Source of the DNA: Clostridiales bacterium
Lineage (GTDB): Bacteria; Bacillota; Peptococcia; DRI-13; UBA5745
DNA length: 59,519 nucleotides
Reading direction: 5' to 3'
Assembly: GCA_009782505.1 (NCBI GenBank)
Contig: WRIW01000008.1
Span: 1 to 59,519 of the forward strand
This document shows positions 26,190 to 35,436 of this stretch, one piece after another. A program made the translations under genes and the position numbers. Position 1 is the first letter of the stretch. Every line of letters begins with the position of its first letter. The notes under the pieces are model-generated. The model worked only from the letters and a program-made list of their open reading frames with translations, was not told where the DNA came from and did no database searches.

Positions 26190-27039
26190 CCAATACCACC
26201 TCCCCGGCGCGAAATACCGGCCCGTCATAGCAGACGCGTTTTCGCACGATCCCTTCAGCCGTCCTGATTTGCACCGAACAGCCCATGCACGCCCCTATAC
26301 CGCAGCCCATCCGCTCCTCCATGGAGAGCTGGGCTTCTACGCCGTAGTCCCGGCATAAGCCGGCGACGGCCCTGAGGAAAGGCGCCGGGCCGCAGGCGTA
26401 CAACGACGGGGCTTGGCTGCCCCCGCCGCGAGTCATGCCGTCCGTACCGGAGGCGCGCCCCCCGCCGGGGAAACCCGCCTGCATATACTGCCCCAGGGGC
26501 AAGGTCGCAAAGCCGGCGGCGCCGCCGGAGCCGTCTTCTGTGGCGATCTGTACCATGCAGCCGTACGCCCGGAAGTCGGACAGTCCAAAAAGCAGACCCA
26601 GGCTCCTGGCGCCGGCAAATACATAAACCGCCCTATCCCGCTCCCTCAGCTCTTTCGCCAGGGGCAGCAGCGGCGCCAGACCCATACCGCCCCCTACCAG
26701 GATCGCCGGGCCCGGCTGGGCGTCTAAGGCGAAGCCGTTGCCCAGGGGCCCCAGCAAGCTTACCTGCTTGCCGGCTTCCCAGGCTGCCATCAGCCCGGTG
26801 CCTCTGCCGCTCACCTGGTAGATAAGGCGGATTTTCCCCCCATCGCCGTCTATGCCGGCCAGGCTGAATGGCCTGCGCAGGAAAGGGTCGGCGCCTTCGC
26901 TTACCGCCAGCATGACAAACTGGCCCGGGCGTGCTTCAGCCGCCAATCCGGGCTCCTGTAGATCCATGGCGTATATTCCGTCGGCTATCTGACGATTGCT
27001 GATAAGCAAAGCAGGCTTTGCCAATGAGATATCATTCAT
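26182..27039 (-). CDS. pyrK: Dihydroorotate dehydrogenase B, electron-transfer subunit
   Basis: A 285-residue FAD/[2Fe-2S] reductase. FLRRPFSLAG is the FAD-binding RxYS-type motif, ILVGGGMGLAPLLPLA the NAD-binding loop, and the C-terminal cysteine cluster is CGIGACMGCSVQ...CYDGPVF. Start ATG 27039 overlaps the pyrC TGA (ATGA). The frame stays open to 27426, but that part is antisense-like sequence within pyrC. A Gly-rich insert (FPGGGRASGTDGMTRGGGSQ) before the CGPAPF region makes it slightly longer than usual. Confidence 0.92.
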   Translation of the reverse strand: MNDISLAKPALLISNRQIADGIYAMDLQEPGLAAEARPGQFVMLAVSEGADPFLRRPFSLAGIDGDGGKIRLIYQVSGRGTGLMAAWEAGKQVSLLGPLGNGFALDAQPGPAILVGGGMGLAPLLPLAKELRERDRAVYVFAGARSLGLLFGLSDFRAYGCMVQIATEDGSGGAAGFATLPLGQYMQAGFPGGGRASGTDGMTRGGGSQAPSLYACGPAPFLRAVAGLCRDYGVEAQLSMEERMGCGIGACMGCSVQIRTAEGIVRKRVCYDGPVFRAGEVVLDG

Positions 27040-28343
27040 CCGCTCACCACGCCTCTTTCCATGACCACCTTGCCCTGATAGATCGTCAATACCGGCCAGC
27101 CTTGCAGGGTATGCCCGGCGAAGGGGGAGTTTTTCCCTTTCGAGTAGAAGGACCCGGGCTCTACTTCCTTCCTCATCTCCAGGTTGACGGCCGTAAGGTT
27201 GGCAGCCATACCGGGGGCCAGGGAAGGGGCGGCGCGGCCAAGGACTGCCGCCGGGCCCAGAGTGAAGCGGGCAAGCAGGTCCAGGGGCGCCATACCGCCG
27301 CGGACCACAAGGGTATCCCAGGCGACGGCAAGGGCGGTCTCCAGCCCGCTGATCCCGTTTGGCGCCTGGGCGAAGGGCCGGGCCTTGGACTCGGGGGACC
27401 AGGGCGCGTGATCGGTAGCTATACAAGTGATCACGCCCCGGGACACAGCTTGCGCCACAGCCTGGCGATGCTCCTCGCTACGCAGGGGCGGGCTGACCTT
27501 GGCGTTTGTATTCAACCCACGAAGCTCACCGTCGGTAAGGCGGAGGTGGTGGGGCGTGGCTTCGGCGCTCACCGCAGCGCCGAGGCGGAGCGCGTGACCC
27601 AACAGGTATACGCCTTCCCGGGTGCTGATATGGGCTATGTGGAGCCTCGCGCCGGTGTGCCGGGCCAGGAGCAGATCCCTGGCTATGGGCGCCGCTTCGC
27701 TTACGGAGGTGAGGCCGGGCAAGCCGATTTCCCGGGAGATCTCACCCTCGTGCATCAGGCCGTTGTGCTTCAAACCAGGGTCTTCGCAGTGATCGATGAC
27801 CGGCAGGCCAAGTCCCTTCGCTCGGTAGAGTACCTCCTCCATGATGGCGCTGTCGGCGATGGGCATGCCGTCGTCGCTAAAAGCGGCGGCGCCGGCGGTC
27901 TTCAAGGCGGCCATATCGGTGATCTCCATGCCGGCCAGGCCCTTTGTAGCCGCCGCTATCGGCAGGAGCTCAGCCAGGGCGAGGCGGGAAGCTTTCGCGA
28001 CGATCGAGCGGATCACCTCGGGGTCGTCGGCGATACGGCTGGAGTTTGGCATGGCGCAGACCGTGGTAAACCCGCCTGCGGCGGCGGCGCGTAAGCCTGT
28101 CTCTATCGTTTCGTTTTCCTCGCCCCCAGGCTCCCGCAAGTGGACATGAAGGTCAGTAAAGCCGGGGGAAAGGACGCAGCCCCTGAGGTCGATTTCCCGC
28201 CCGGGTTTGCCGCCGCTGAGGCTGCCCGACGGATAGAGCCCTTCTATCGCCCCATCAGATATCCGCAGGTCATAAGGCGCGAAGAGCCCGGCGGTGGGAT
28301 CCGCCAGGGTTGCGCCGGTGAGACGTAAAACATGATCAGCCAT
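27036..28343 (-). CDS. pyrC: Dihydroorotase
   Basis: A 435-residue type I dihydroorotase: the metal motif DLHVHLREPG (H66, H68), ATKGLAGMEI, DHCEDPGLK, HIAHISTREG and ATDHAPWS. It closes carbamoyl-aspartate to dihydroorotate and heads pyrC-pyrK-pyrD. CAGGAGAC lies before ATG 28343. The unit lacks pyrB, carAB, pyrF and pyrE, which must be elsewhere. No PyrR-type attenuator is visible in the short divergent region with the 28402 gene. Confidence 0.93.
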   Translation of the reverse strand: MADHVLRLTGATLADPTAGLFAPYDLRISDGAIEGLYPSGSLSGGKPGREIDLRGCVLSPGFTDLHVHLREPGGEENETIETGLRAAAAGGFTTVCAMPNSSRIADDPEVIRSIVAKASRLALAELLPIAAATKGLAGMEITDMAALKTAGAAAFSDDGMPIADSAIMEEVLYRAKGLGLPVIDHCEDPGLKHNGLMHEGEISREIGLPGLTSVSEAAPIARDLLLARHTGARLHIAHISTREGVYLLGHALRLGAAVSAEATPHHLRLTDGELRGLNTNAKVSPPLRSEEHRQAVAQAVSRGVITCIATDHAPWSPESKARPFAQAPNGISGLETALAVAWDTLVVRGGMAPLDLLARFTLGPAAVLGRAAPSLAPGMAANLTAVNLEMRKEVEPGSFYSKGKNSPFAGHTLQGWPVLTIYQGKVVMERGVVSG

Positions 28344-28401
28344 TGGACAGTCTCCTGAAAATGAAGTATAATAGGACGGCAAACGAAAATGGAGGTCGCG
28401 G

Positions 28402-28998
28402 ATGGGCGGTTACTTACCCTGGGATAAAACGTGGAGCAGCCAGATCATCTATTTGCCCTGGATACAGCCGGAGATACCTGGCATGGAGCAGTCGCCGGTG
28501 CTTCCGTCGTATCCGATTTTTATCGATTCGCTGAGGCATTGCGCCAACGGCATGGACTTTTTCACCGCCATCGCCGGCGCTATGGTATTCCTGCTGGGTC
28601 ACGAGCCTGACGCCGCGGTGAATGCCCGGTACTGCCAATGGCTCAGGGTGTTTAACGGCGAACTCGCCACCCAGCTTTTCTATGACGGGACCGAGATGAC
28701 CGCCAGGTACGACCTGCCCCAAGCCGTCTGGATGCTTCAGGCTTCTTTGCTCCTGGAGCCGGAGTCCTATGAGACCCATTATAATCTCGCGCTGACCTTC
28801 AATCAACTGGCGACTAAGCTGATGAAGGAAGAAAAGCACCGGGAAGCCGGAGACTGCTATCGGCAAGCGAAGCAATACTTTAGAAACGCGGAGCAACTAA
28901 GGGACGCAGGATCCGTGGGAAGCGCCGGGCGCATAGGAGGGGAACAACCGCCGGATGAAGGGTATGATACAGGTCTACACGGGGACTGGCAAAGGTAA
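28402..28998 (+). CDS. Hypothetical TPR-like protein upstream of cobO
   Basis: A 198-residue protein behind GGAGG. Residues 115-165 (DLPQAVWMLQASLLLEPESYETHYNLALTF and then EAGDCYRQAKQYFRNAEQ) read as one or two tetratricopeptide-like helix pairs. The rest is unrecognised. The tail after about residue 170 is rich in Gly, Asp and Ser and overlaps the start of cobO by 44 bp, so the two are probably co-transcribed. No signal peptide is evident. The function is unknown. Confidence 0.65.
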   Translation: MGGYLPWDKTWSSQIIYLPWIQPEIPGMEQSPVLPSYPIFIDSLRHCANGMDFFTAIAGAMVFLLGHEPDAAVNARYCQWLRVFNGELATQLFYDGTEMTARYDLPQAVWMLQASLLLEPESYETHYNLALTFNQLATKLMKEEKHREAGDCYRQAKQYFRNAEQLRDAGSVGSAGRIGGEQPPDEGYDTGLHGDWQR

Positions 28999-29536
28999 GA
29001 CCACTGCCGCCATCGGTTTATCGGTAAGGGCCGTAGGCGCGGGAATGAAGGTATTGTTCCTTCAGTTCATGAAGGCGAAAGGCTTGAGCGAGCATAAAGT
29101 CATGGCGGAACTCGCTCCACGGCTGAGGCTGGAGACGGTGGGGAAGCCTTTTTTTATCGCGCCCGAAGGGGTGATCCCCCTGGACGGCGACGGGGAGTGG
29201 AAAGAGCATGTGGTCGTGTTCCCCCCCGGCAACCCCCCCGCGGACTATCAGGCGATGGTGGACCGTGGCCTGGCGGCGGCGGCTGAGGCTCTAGCCGGCG
29301 GCGAGTACGGCCTGGTCGTCCTGGACGAGATCAATGTGGCGTTAAGCTTTGGGCTGGTGGCTTGGCCGGCTTTGGAGGCGGCTTTGGACAACCGGGCGGA
29401 GGGTACGGAAGTCGTCCTCACCGGCAGGGGCGCCCCACCTGAGCTCATCGCGAAGGCTGACCTGGTCACCGATATGGATGAAGTCAAGCATTATTATCAG
29501 GCGGGGCTGGAGGCAAGACCCGGGATCGAGAGCTGA
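28955..29536 (+). CDS. cobO: Corrinoid (cob(I)yrinic acid a,c-diamide) adenosyltransferase
   Basis: A 193-residue CobO/BtuR-type enzyme: P-loop YTGTGKGKTTAAIGL at residues 8-22, VLFLQFMK, the aspartate motif VVLDEINVAL and the end-domain VVLTGRGAP, TDMDEVKHYY. It transfers the adenosyl group of ATP to cob(I)alamin or its precursor. AGGAGGGG lies upstream with slightly long spacing. No other cobalamin genes or cobalamin riboswitch are in the window, which suggests corrinoid salvage. Its 3' end overlaps the convergent DUF4129 gene by 53 bp. Confidence 0.9.
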   Translation: MKGMIQVYTGTGKGKTTAAIGLSVRAVGAGMKVLFLQFMKAKGLSEHKVMAELAPRLRLETVGKPFFIAPEGVIPLDGDGEWKEHVVVFPPGNPPADYQAMVDRGLAAAAEALAGGEYGLVVLDEINVALSFGLVAWPALEAALDNRAEGTEVVLTGRGAPPELIAKADLVTDMDEVKHYYQAGLEARPGIES

Positions 29537-30851
29537 GGGCCTTGATGATCAGGCGATAGTGATTCCTCGCCTTGCCGGCGTCCTCTTTGCTGAATGCGTC
29601 GCTGCCCTTGTCGTCGTAGCGGGCAGGCAGGTACAGCCCGCGAAACTCTTCCAGTGAAGCGAGGGCGTCTGTATATATATTCCCGGCTGGCAGATTGCCG
29701 GATGACGAACGGCTCCCGCTATGGGGGGCCATTTCTTTATTATGCAGTAGACCGGCTGCCGCCGCGCTTATGTCGCGGCTTGTCTTATATGGCCCTGCCG
29801 GCAAACCGAATTTGCGGCCATGGCGGAGAAACCTGCGGTAGTAGTACCGTATCGCCTGCCTGGGGTCGGAAGGGGGCAGCAGGTCGATCTCGCGCCCGGC
29901 TTCGGGCTCCAGCCTCCGCCGCCCCTCGGTCACCGCGTTTGCCGGGGATCGCCTGACGCCCCGGGCGGCGAGCTTGCGAAATAGGCGCCATACCGCGAAT
30001 CCCACGCCGGTCAGTACCAGGGCGATAAGGGCGTAGCGCAGAAAAGCGGGCATCTGTATGGTGGTGTAGCTCTCTAAGCCCGTTTCCACAAGCTCCCCCA
30101 GTTCTATGTTGAAAAACTCTTCGTCAGCCTGGGTCTCGCCGCGAAAGAGGCCGATCAACCGGCTCAGCAGGAAGAAAGGCAGGGTGAGCGCCAGGGCAAG
30201 CAGCAGGATGACCGGCGCGAGCACATACCGGTAGAGAAGCGTGAAGAACTGCCCAAGGAGAAACCAGATATTGGAGTACACGATGGAGAAACAAATCAGG
30301 AGGAAAGCGGCCAGCAAAAGCATGTTTGCCAACTGCGCCGACTTCTGCCCCAAGGTCTCCGGCCGGTACCGGCTGAGACGCAGGGAAAGGATACTGGAAA
30401 ATAGATAGAATATGACAAAAGGCAGCACCCTGGCTTGGAAAAAGCCGATATTATTGCCGTTCAGGCTGATGATCAGCGGTAATATCAGGATGGGCAATAG
30501 TTTCAGCCCGAGAAAAAACCGCTCGTGGTAGTCGGCGTATGTCAGGCGCTCCAGATCCAGGTATATGACATATACGAGGTAAGCCCAGGGCGGGATAGCC
30601 GCCAGCAGGGGGAGCCAGCCGGGCGCCAGCAGAGGGATCAGGCACGGCAGGATCAGAGGCGCGGTGGCCGCGAGCCGGCTGTCGAATTTTTCTTTTAGCC
30701 CGAAGGATACCGTACCGGCTGCAAGGAGCAGGGCCGCGGGGATAAAGAATCCGGCGGCGCCGTGACTGGAGAAGAAGAGGAGGATGCAATTCGCGAAGGT
30801 GTAGTAAAGGGAGAAATCGGCTGCCAGGCGGCAGAAGAAGATAAGCGTCAC
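29484..30851 (-). CDS. Membrane protein with DUF4129-like C-terminus
   Basis: A 455-residue protein with about eight hydrophobic helices in residues 1-230, another at about 270-290, and a soluble C-terminal part. That part contains the DUF4129 signature (DPRQAIRYYYRRFLRHGRKFGLP and later EFRGLYLPARYDD). It is the last gene of a MoxR-DUF58-DUF4129 set, an arrangement tied to cell-envelope or transglutaminase-linked processes. It has a GTG start overlapping the DUF58 stop (GTGA) with GGGAGGTGG upstream. No transglutaminase core is present. Confidence 0.75.
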   Translation of the reverse strand: MTLIFFCRLAADFSLYYTFANCILLFFSSHGAAGFFIPAALLLAAGTVSFGLKEKFDSRLAATAPLILPCLIPLLAPGWLPLLAAIPPWAYLVYVIYLDLERLTYADYHERFFLGLKLLPILILPLIISLNGNNIGFFQARVLPFVIFYLFSSILSLRLSRYRPETLGQKSAQLANMLLLAAFLLICFSIVYSNIWFLLGQFFTLLYRYVLAPVILLLALALTLPFFLLSRLIGLFRGETQADEEFFNIELGELVETGLESYTTIQMPAFLRYALIALVLTGVGFAVWRLFRKLAARGVRRSPANAVTEGRRRLEPEAGREIDLLPPSDPRQAIRYYYRRFLRHGRKFGLPAGPYKTSRDISAAAAGLLHNKEMAPHSGSRSSSGNLPAGNIYTDALASLEEFRGLYLPARYDDKGSDAFSKEDAGKARNHYRLIIKALSSRSRVLPPAPPDNNA

Positions 30852-32101
30852 GCGGATTCCACCTCCCTGACAGCGTAAGGTTCCCGGCTTGCGCCCGCCG
30901 CCGGGCTGACGCCTGTGGCTGCGGTTGCGCCCGCGCTGGCGCCTACGCCGACGCCAGCTCCTGCGTTTGTGGTTGCATCGGCACTTACGCCTACGCCTAC
31001 GCCTACACCTGCGGCTGCGGTTGCGCTCGCACCCGCGCCGGACCAGGCGTCAAGGAGGTATACGGTGCAGCCGCTGACAACTTCCAGTCGCTGGATCATA
31101 GCTTGCAGGCTTTGGGTCCAGCGCGTGGTAACGACGATGAAGGCCTGGCTGTGCTCCGTTCGCTTTTCCGCCCGGTAGAACAATGAGCCGCAGGGCTCGC
31201 CATAATCGTAAGTAGCCCTTCCCAGCCCTTCCATGATCGTGAAAAAATGCCGCGGCCCCAAGCCGGACGCTACATAGCTCCACTGGCCCGTAGCCCCCGC
31301 CGTCGAAGCGTTGGTCAGGAAGCTGTAGCGGACCTTCTTCTCTTCCAGTACCTCGCAGACGCTTCTGGTCATGGAGAAGGCTTCCTCGATGAGGGTAGGC
31401 TCCTGGCGGTCGTAACCGCCGCAATCGGTATTCAGCAGGATGGCGACGGAGAGGTCCTGGGTATGGTCAAACTGCCTCACCATAAGCCTGCCCCTTGCCA
31501 GGCTCTGGGGCCAGCTGATGTAGCGCTGTGGCTCCCTGCCCGTATACTCCCGGAAGCCCGAGGAGAGGATGGGGTCTTCAAGGAGGAAGCGCCGGGCGGA
31601 TTGCTCCCCAAAAAGGCTGCCGATCACAGGGTAGAAGTATCTTTCCTTGGATGGGGCCGGATATACCACGATCTCCCGGGTGAGGGGGAAGGAGGTATAC
31701 CTTTCCTCCAGGCCGAGAAAATCCCCGGCATAGATATATGCCCCCCGGAACAGGTAGCGCCCGCGTTTCGGCAGGCTCGCCTTGATGCTGCGGGTCAATA
31801 CTTCTTTTGGCATGAGGAAGACGGTATTAGTCAGGCGCAGGTAATCATCCTCACGTCGGATGGCAAGGCCTTCCCCTTCGATAGCGGCGTCGGCGGGCAG
31901 ATGCTCTTCCAGCCCAAGGAAAAACACAGGCAGGCGGCGCTTGTTGGTCACAGTGGTAACGATGGTGAAAGCCTGCCCGGGCTCCACCTGGAAGCGGTCC
32001 GGCCGGCAGTCGTAGGAGATATAAAGCAACTGATCCTTCAACGAAGCTTTTTGCAGCAGCAGGGCCGCGATGATGATAAACAGGAAAAACAGAAGCAGCA
32101 T
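30848..32101 (-). CDS. DUF58-domain protein with Ala/Gly/Val repeat tail
   Basis: A 417-residue protein: N-terminal membrane segments (LLLFFLFIIIAALLLQ), a beta-rich part (VTNKRRLPVFFLGLEE), and the DUF58 core SGFREYTGREPQRYISWPQSLARGRLMVRQFD with a VWA-like continuation (VAILLNTDCGG). DUF58 proteins accompany MoxR ATPases and are thought to act as membrane-linked metal-binding partners. The last 60 residues are low complexity (AGVGVGVGV, GAGVGVGAS) encoded by duplicated GC-rich blocks. Start ATG has GGGAGG upstream. Confidence 0.82.
   Translation of the reverse strand: MLLLFFLFIIIAALLLQKASLKDQLLYISYDCRPDRFQVEPGQAFTIVTTVTNKRRLPVFFLGLEEHLPADAAIEGEGLAIRREDDYLRLTNTVFLMPKEVLTRSIKASLPKRGRYLFRGAYIYAGDFLGLEERYTSFPLTREIVVYPAPSKERYFYPVIGSLFGEQSARRFLLEDPILSSGFREYTGREPQRYISWPQSLARGRLMVRQFDHTQDLSVAILLNTDCGGYDRQEPTLIEEAFSMTRSVCEVLEEKKVRYSFLTNASTAGATGQWSYVASGLGPRHFFTIMEGLGRATYDYGEPCGSLFYRAEKRTEHSQAFIVVTTRWTQSLQAMIQRLEVVSGCTVYLLDAWSGAGASATAAAGVGVGVGVSADATTNAGAGVGVGASAGATAATGVSPAAGASREPYAVREVESA
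30905..31040. repeat. Degenerate repeat block in the DUF58 C-terminus
   Basis: Two related blocks, each with a GGCTGCGGTTGCGC core, alternate with GCCTAC hexamer runs (GCCTACGCCTACGCCTAC). They encode the Ala/Gly/Val tail on the minus strand. The plus-strand frame reads Pro-Thr repeats but has no start site of its own. Confidence 0.75.
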
Positions 32102-32126
32102 CCCAATGCCTCCCGTATAAGATGGT

Positions 32127-33092
32127 TCAGCCGATGGTCTCCAGGGGGACGGGCGTCTGCCCGATCAGCTCCTCCAGGCAGGACATGACGGAACTTCCGC
32201 CGCCGCCGCCGCTCAGGCTCCCAGCGATGATCCGGTGGGCCAGCACGAAGGGGGCAAGGTCCCTGACGTCCTCCGGGGTGACAAAAGCCCGGCCGGCGAA
32301 GGCCGCCTTCGCCTGGGAGGCTTTATATAAAGCCAGCGCTCCCCGGGTCGATACCCCGGCGGTAAACCGGCTATCCGTCCTGGTCAGTTGGACGATATCC
32401 ATGAGATACCCCGCCACATCGGCGCCGACGGATACCTGGCGGTAGTTCCCCCTCACCCAAGCCGTCTCCTCATCGGTGACGACGGTATCCAGTTCTTCCA
32501 GGATGGCTTGGGAATCCCGCCGGCTGATGACGGTGAGCTCGTCCTCCCTCCCCATATACCCCAGGGAAAGCTTCATGAAGAAGCGGTCGATCTGGGCTTC
32601 GGGCAGGGGGAAGGTCCCATAGGACTCCAATGGGTTTTGGGTCGCCATCACCATGAAAGGCTCCTCCAGCTTCCTGGTCTCCCCGTCTACGGTGATCTGG
32701 CGTTCCTCCATGGCTTCCAGCAGGCTGGATTGGGTCCTGGGCGTAGCCCTGTTGATCTCGTCGGCAAGCACGATATTTGTGAAAAGGGGACCGGGCCGGA
32801 ACTCGAAGTCCGCGGCCTTCTGGTTATAGAAATTGATGCCGGTCAGATCCGAGGGCAGCAGATCCGGCGTAAACTGGATGCGCTTGAAGTCCCCGCCGAT
32901 GGAGCGGGCGAAAGCTTTCAGCAGCATGGTCTTTCCGGTACCCGGCAAGTCTTCCAGCAAGACATGGCCGGAGCAGATGAAGGCAATCAGGATATGGGTG
33001 ATGACTTGGTTTTTCCCGAGGATGACGGAGGAGCAATTGTTGACGATTTTCTCCCGGTATTCGGCGAACCGGCGGACGTCCTGGTTATCCAA
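32127..33092 (-). CDS. MoxR-family AAA+ ATPase
   Basis: A 321-residue AAA_3 ATPase: Walker A LPGTGKT at about residues 50-56, Walker B VLADEINRA, sensor region MATQNP, and ISRRDSQ. MoxR proteins act as chaperones for metal or complex insertion together with DUF58/VWA proteins, which follow here. It begins with TTG at 33090-33092 behind AAAGGTG, a weak start, 3 bp after the HelD stop. A Gly-Gly-Gly-Gly-Ser stretch lies near the C-terminus. Confidence 0.88.
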   Translation of the reverse strand: MDNQDVRRFAEYREKIVNNCSSVILGKNQVITHILIAFICSGHVLLEDLPGTGKTMLLKAFARSIGGDFKRIQFTPDLLPSDLTGINFYNQKAADFEFRPGPLFTNIVLADEINRATPRTQSSLLEAMEERQITVDGETRKLEEPFMVMATQNPLESYGTFPLPEAQIDRFFMKLSLGYMGREDELTVISRRDSQAILEELDTVVTDEETAWVRGNYRQVSVGADVAGYLMDIVQLTRTDSRFTAGVSTRGALALYKASQAKAAFAGRAFVTPEDVRDLAPFVLAHRIIAGSLSGGGGGSSVMSCLEELIGQTPVPLETIG

Positions 33093-33095
33093 TGA

Positions 33096-35318
33096 TCATT
33101 CAACACCTTTCGATAGTAATGGGGGTACTAATGGTGAGACCCGGCCGTGATAGATGAGGGCCAACCGGTGCAGGGCCCTGCTGGCAGCCAGGTATAACAA
33201 GCGTTTGTGCTCAAGCCATCCGTAGTTGCCCTCGCCCACGTCCCACAGGATGACGCCGTCGAACTCAAGGCCTTTGACCAGCCGGAGGGGCAGGATCATG
33301 CTGCGGCTCAGGTCCGCTTCCTTTCCTCCCCTTACCAGTTGCAGGGCGGATCTGCCCTTGGTGGCGGCGTAGAGGGCTGCCGCCTGGCTGGAGGTCTTGC
33401 AGATGACGGCGATGGAGCCCACCTCTTCCTTACGGAAACGTCTGACCGTAGCCAGGAGCAGGCCGAGGGCTTCCTGCTCGCCGGGGGCGCTCAGGATCTC
33501 TACCGGCTGGCCGTGGCGGCTGAAAGGCTCCAGAAGCTCGGGAAAGTCCACGAAGCGGCGGCAGAAGCTGCCGATCTCCCAGGTGCTGCGGAAGCTCTCC
33601 CGGAGGATCGCGGTGGGGCACTCCGGCTCTCCCAGGGCGCTGCCGACGGCCCTGAAGCCCTCGAGGCCCCTGGGCTGGGACAGGCTTTGCTGCACATCTC
33701 CGAGAATAGTGAAGTTTGCCCTGGGGAACCATTTTTTCAACAACATGTAGTGGATGGGCCCGTAGTCCTGGGCTTCGTCTACGATGACTTGGCGTATCCG
33801 GGGGTGGTCGGCGGCGCCTTCCAGAAGGAGCCTGAGCCAGAAGAGGCCCGGGACGTCGCCGGGGCCGGCGGAGGATTCGGCCGCCTGCCTGATCTCCTCG
33901 ATATTGTCCGGCAGGGTTAAGCCTTTCGCCAGGCGGTAAAACAAATCCTTGCCCCAAAGGCGCTTATACAAGCCGGGGACGTCTACCCGGACGAGGCCGT
34001 CCAGCAGCCTGCTCAGGTAGGCGCCACGCTTCATGGACAGAAGGCGGGCGTATGGGACGATTTCCAGCTGATGGTCGGGATAATCGCCAACGAACTCCTG
34101 CAGGGCTGGCAGGCGGCGCTTTTTCTGCTCGTGGATCTTCAGGGACAATCTCCGCCTTATCTGCTCCAGGCGCTTGGTGAGCGGGAGGCCTGCCCTGTCA
34201 CGGAGCGCCTCTTCCTTGAGCTCCCTGCCGGTGGCGATGTAGCGGTGATTGTAGTAAACGTCCGGCAGCCTGAGCAGGCGGCGCTCGTAGTAGTCCGCGA
34301 GCCTGGCGAGCAAGCCGGCAAAGGCAGCCGAATACTTGAACGCATAGACGTCTTGGAGAAGCCGGAAGCGGCGGCCGTCCCTTTCCGCCAGGAGGTCGTC
34401 AAGCTCGCTGCCCGGCGCGGCTTCTTCGCCTAAGCCCGCGCTGTTTGCGGCAAAGATATCCTGAAAGGTCAGGCTGGATATATTTTCCTCGCCCAGCTCG
34501 GGCAGGACGCGGTCGATATAGCTGCTGAATAGGGGATTGGGGGAGATGATGAGGATCTCCTTTGCGGTCAGGGACTCCTGATAGTCCTGGTACATAAGGA
34601 AGGCGGCCCGGTGCAGGGCAAGGCTCGTCTTGCCGCTGCCGGCGGAGCCCTGGATGAGAAGTACGCGGCTCTTCTGCCGGATGAGCCGGTCCTGGGCGTC
34701 CTGGAGGCTCTCCACCACGGCTTTCATCCGGGACGAGGCCTTCTGGGACAGGAGCTTCCTCAGTATGCCGTCCTTGATGTGGACGTCGGTGTCGAAGTAG
34801 TACAGCAGCTCGCCGCCGGCGATCTCGTACTGCCGCTTCATCATGAGGCTGCCCGCGATCTCCCCTTCCGGCGCCATGAAGGAAGCGGGCCCGGGGGTGG
34901 AGCGGTAGTACAGGCTGGCCATGGGCGTCCGCCAGTCGCAGATCTGCATCTGATAAGTCAGCGGGTCTCTGAGGCTTGCCCTGCCGATATAGTATGTCTC
35001 CGGCTCCCCGTCGGGCTCCGCGAAGTCGATACGGCCGAAGTAAGGCGAGTCGTTAAGCAGATGAAGCTTTTTCAGCCGCTCCGCGTAGGCCTGATATACC
35101 GCCATCTGGGTCTGCAGGCCGCTCAGGTATTGGGCGGTCTCCGTCTGCTTATCCCGGTCGTCGGCGAAGGCGGGCTGGTTTTCCTGAAACTCCTGGCGGG
35201 CCAGAAGCAGCTTTTCCTGCTCGTCGTCCAGGGTTTCCAGCAGATCGGCAAGGCCGCGCCGGATAAGGGCTTTCGTCTGCTTCAGATATGCCTGCTCATG
35301 CAGGAAGTCGGCGTCCAT
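33096..35318 (-). CDS. helD: HelD-like superfamily 1 helicase/RNA polymerase recycling factor, copy 1
   Basis: A 740-residue UvrD-like protein. An N-terminal helical arm (residues 1-80) is followed by YIGRASL and DWRTPMASLYY, typical of HelD. Walker A GSAGSGKT is at 224-231, and the later motifs are VDEAQDYGP, LGDVQQSLSQ, SMILPLRLVKGLEFD and YLAASRALHRL. HelD binds RNA polymerase and dissociates stalled or DNA-trapped complexes. GGAGG lies 8 bp before ATG 35318. It is the first gene of the leftward HelD-MoxR-DUF58-DUF4129 unit. A paralogue lies at 43323. Confidence 0.87.
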   Translation of the reverse strand: MDADFLHEQAYLKQTKALIRRGLADLLETLDDEQEKLLLARQEFQENQPAFADDRDKQTETAQYLSGLQTQMAVYQAYAERLKKLHLLNDSPYFGRIDFAEPDGEPETYYIGRASLRDPLTYQMQICDWRTPMASLYYRSTPGPASFMAPEGEIAGSLMMKRQYEIAGGELLYYFDTDVHIKDGILRKLLSQKASSRMKAVVESLQDAQDRLIRQKSRVLLIQGSAGSGKTSLALHRAAFLMYQDYQESLTAKEILIISPNPLFSSYIDRVLPELGEENISSLTFQDIFAANSAGLGEEAAPGSELDDLLAERDGRRFRLLQDVYAFKYSAAFAGLLARLADYYERRLLRLPDVYYNHRYIATGRELKEEALRDRAGLPLTKRLEQIRRRLSLKIHEQKKRRLPALQEFVGDYPDHQLEIVPYARLLSMKRGAYLSRLLDGLVRVDVPGLYKRLWGKDLFYRLAKGLTLPDNIEEIRQAAESSAGPGDVPGLFWLRLLLEGAADHPRIRQVIVDEAQDYGPIHYMLLKKWFPRANFTILGDVQQSLSQPRGLEGFRAVGSALGEPECPTAILRESFRSTWEIGSFCRRFVDFPELLEPFSRHGQPVEILSAPGEQEALGLLLATVRRFRKEEVGSIAVICKTSSQAAALYAATKGRSALQLVRGGKEADLSRSMILPLRLVKGLEFDGVILWDVGEGNYGWLEHKRLLYLAASRALHRLALIYHGRVSPLVPPLLSKGVE

Positions 35319-35338
35319 GTGATGATCCTCCGGCTCAT

Positions 35339-35367
35339 ATTGTATGCCCTGGGGAGGAAAAAAACAA
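35339..35367 (-). promoter_or_regulatory. Predicted promoter of the HelD-MoxR operon
   Basis: Read leftward: TTGTTT (35367-35362), a 17-bp spacer and TACAAT (35344-35339), about 20 bp before the start codon. The leader is very short. Confidence 0.55.
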
Positions 35368-35436
35368 GCCGCTGGCGCTGCGAATATAATTGTAGTATAG
35401 TAGGAAGCGATTACTCACGTAACGGAGGTCGCGTTT

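Noticed and set aside
26182-27426. 414-residue form of PyrK
   Set aside because: The extra 129 residues are a shadow frame within pyrC; ATG 27039 overlaps the pyrC stop and gives a normal PyrK.
30915-31178. Plus-strand Pro-Thr repeat protein
   Set aside because: Antisense of the DUF58 C-terminal repeat; no start signal and no domain.
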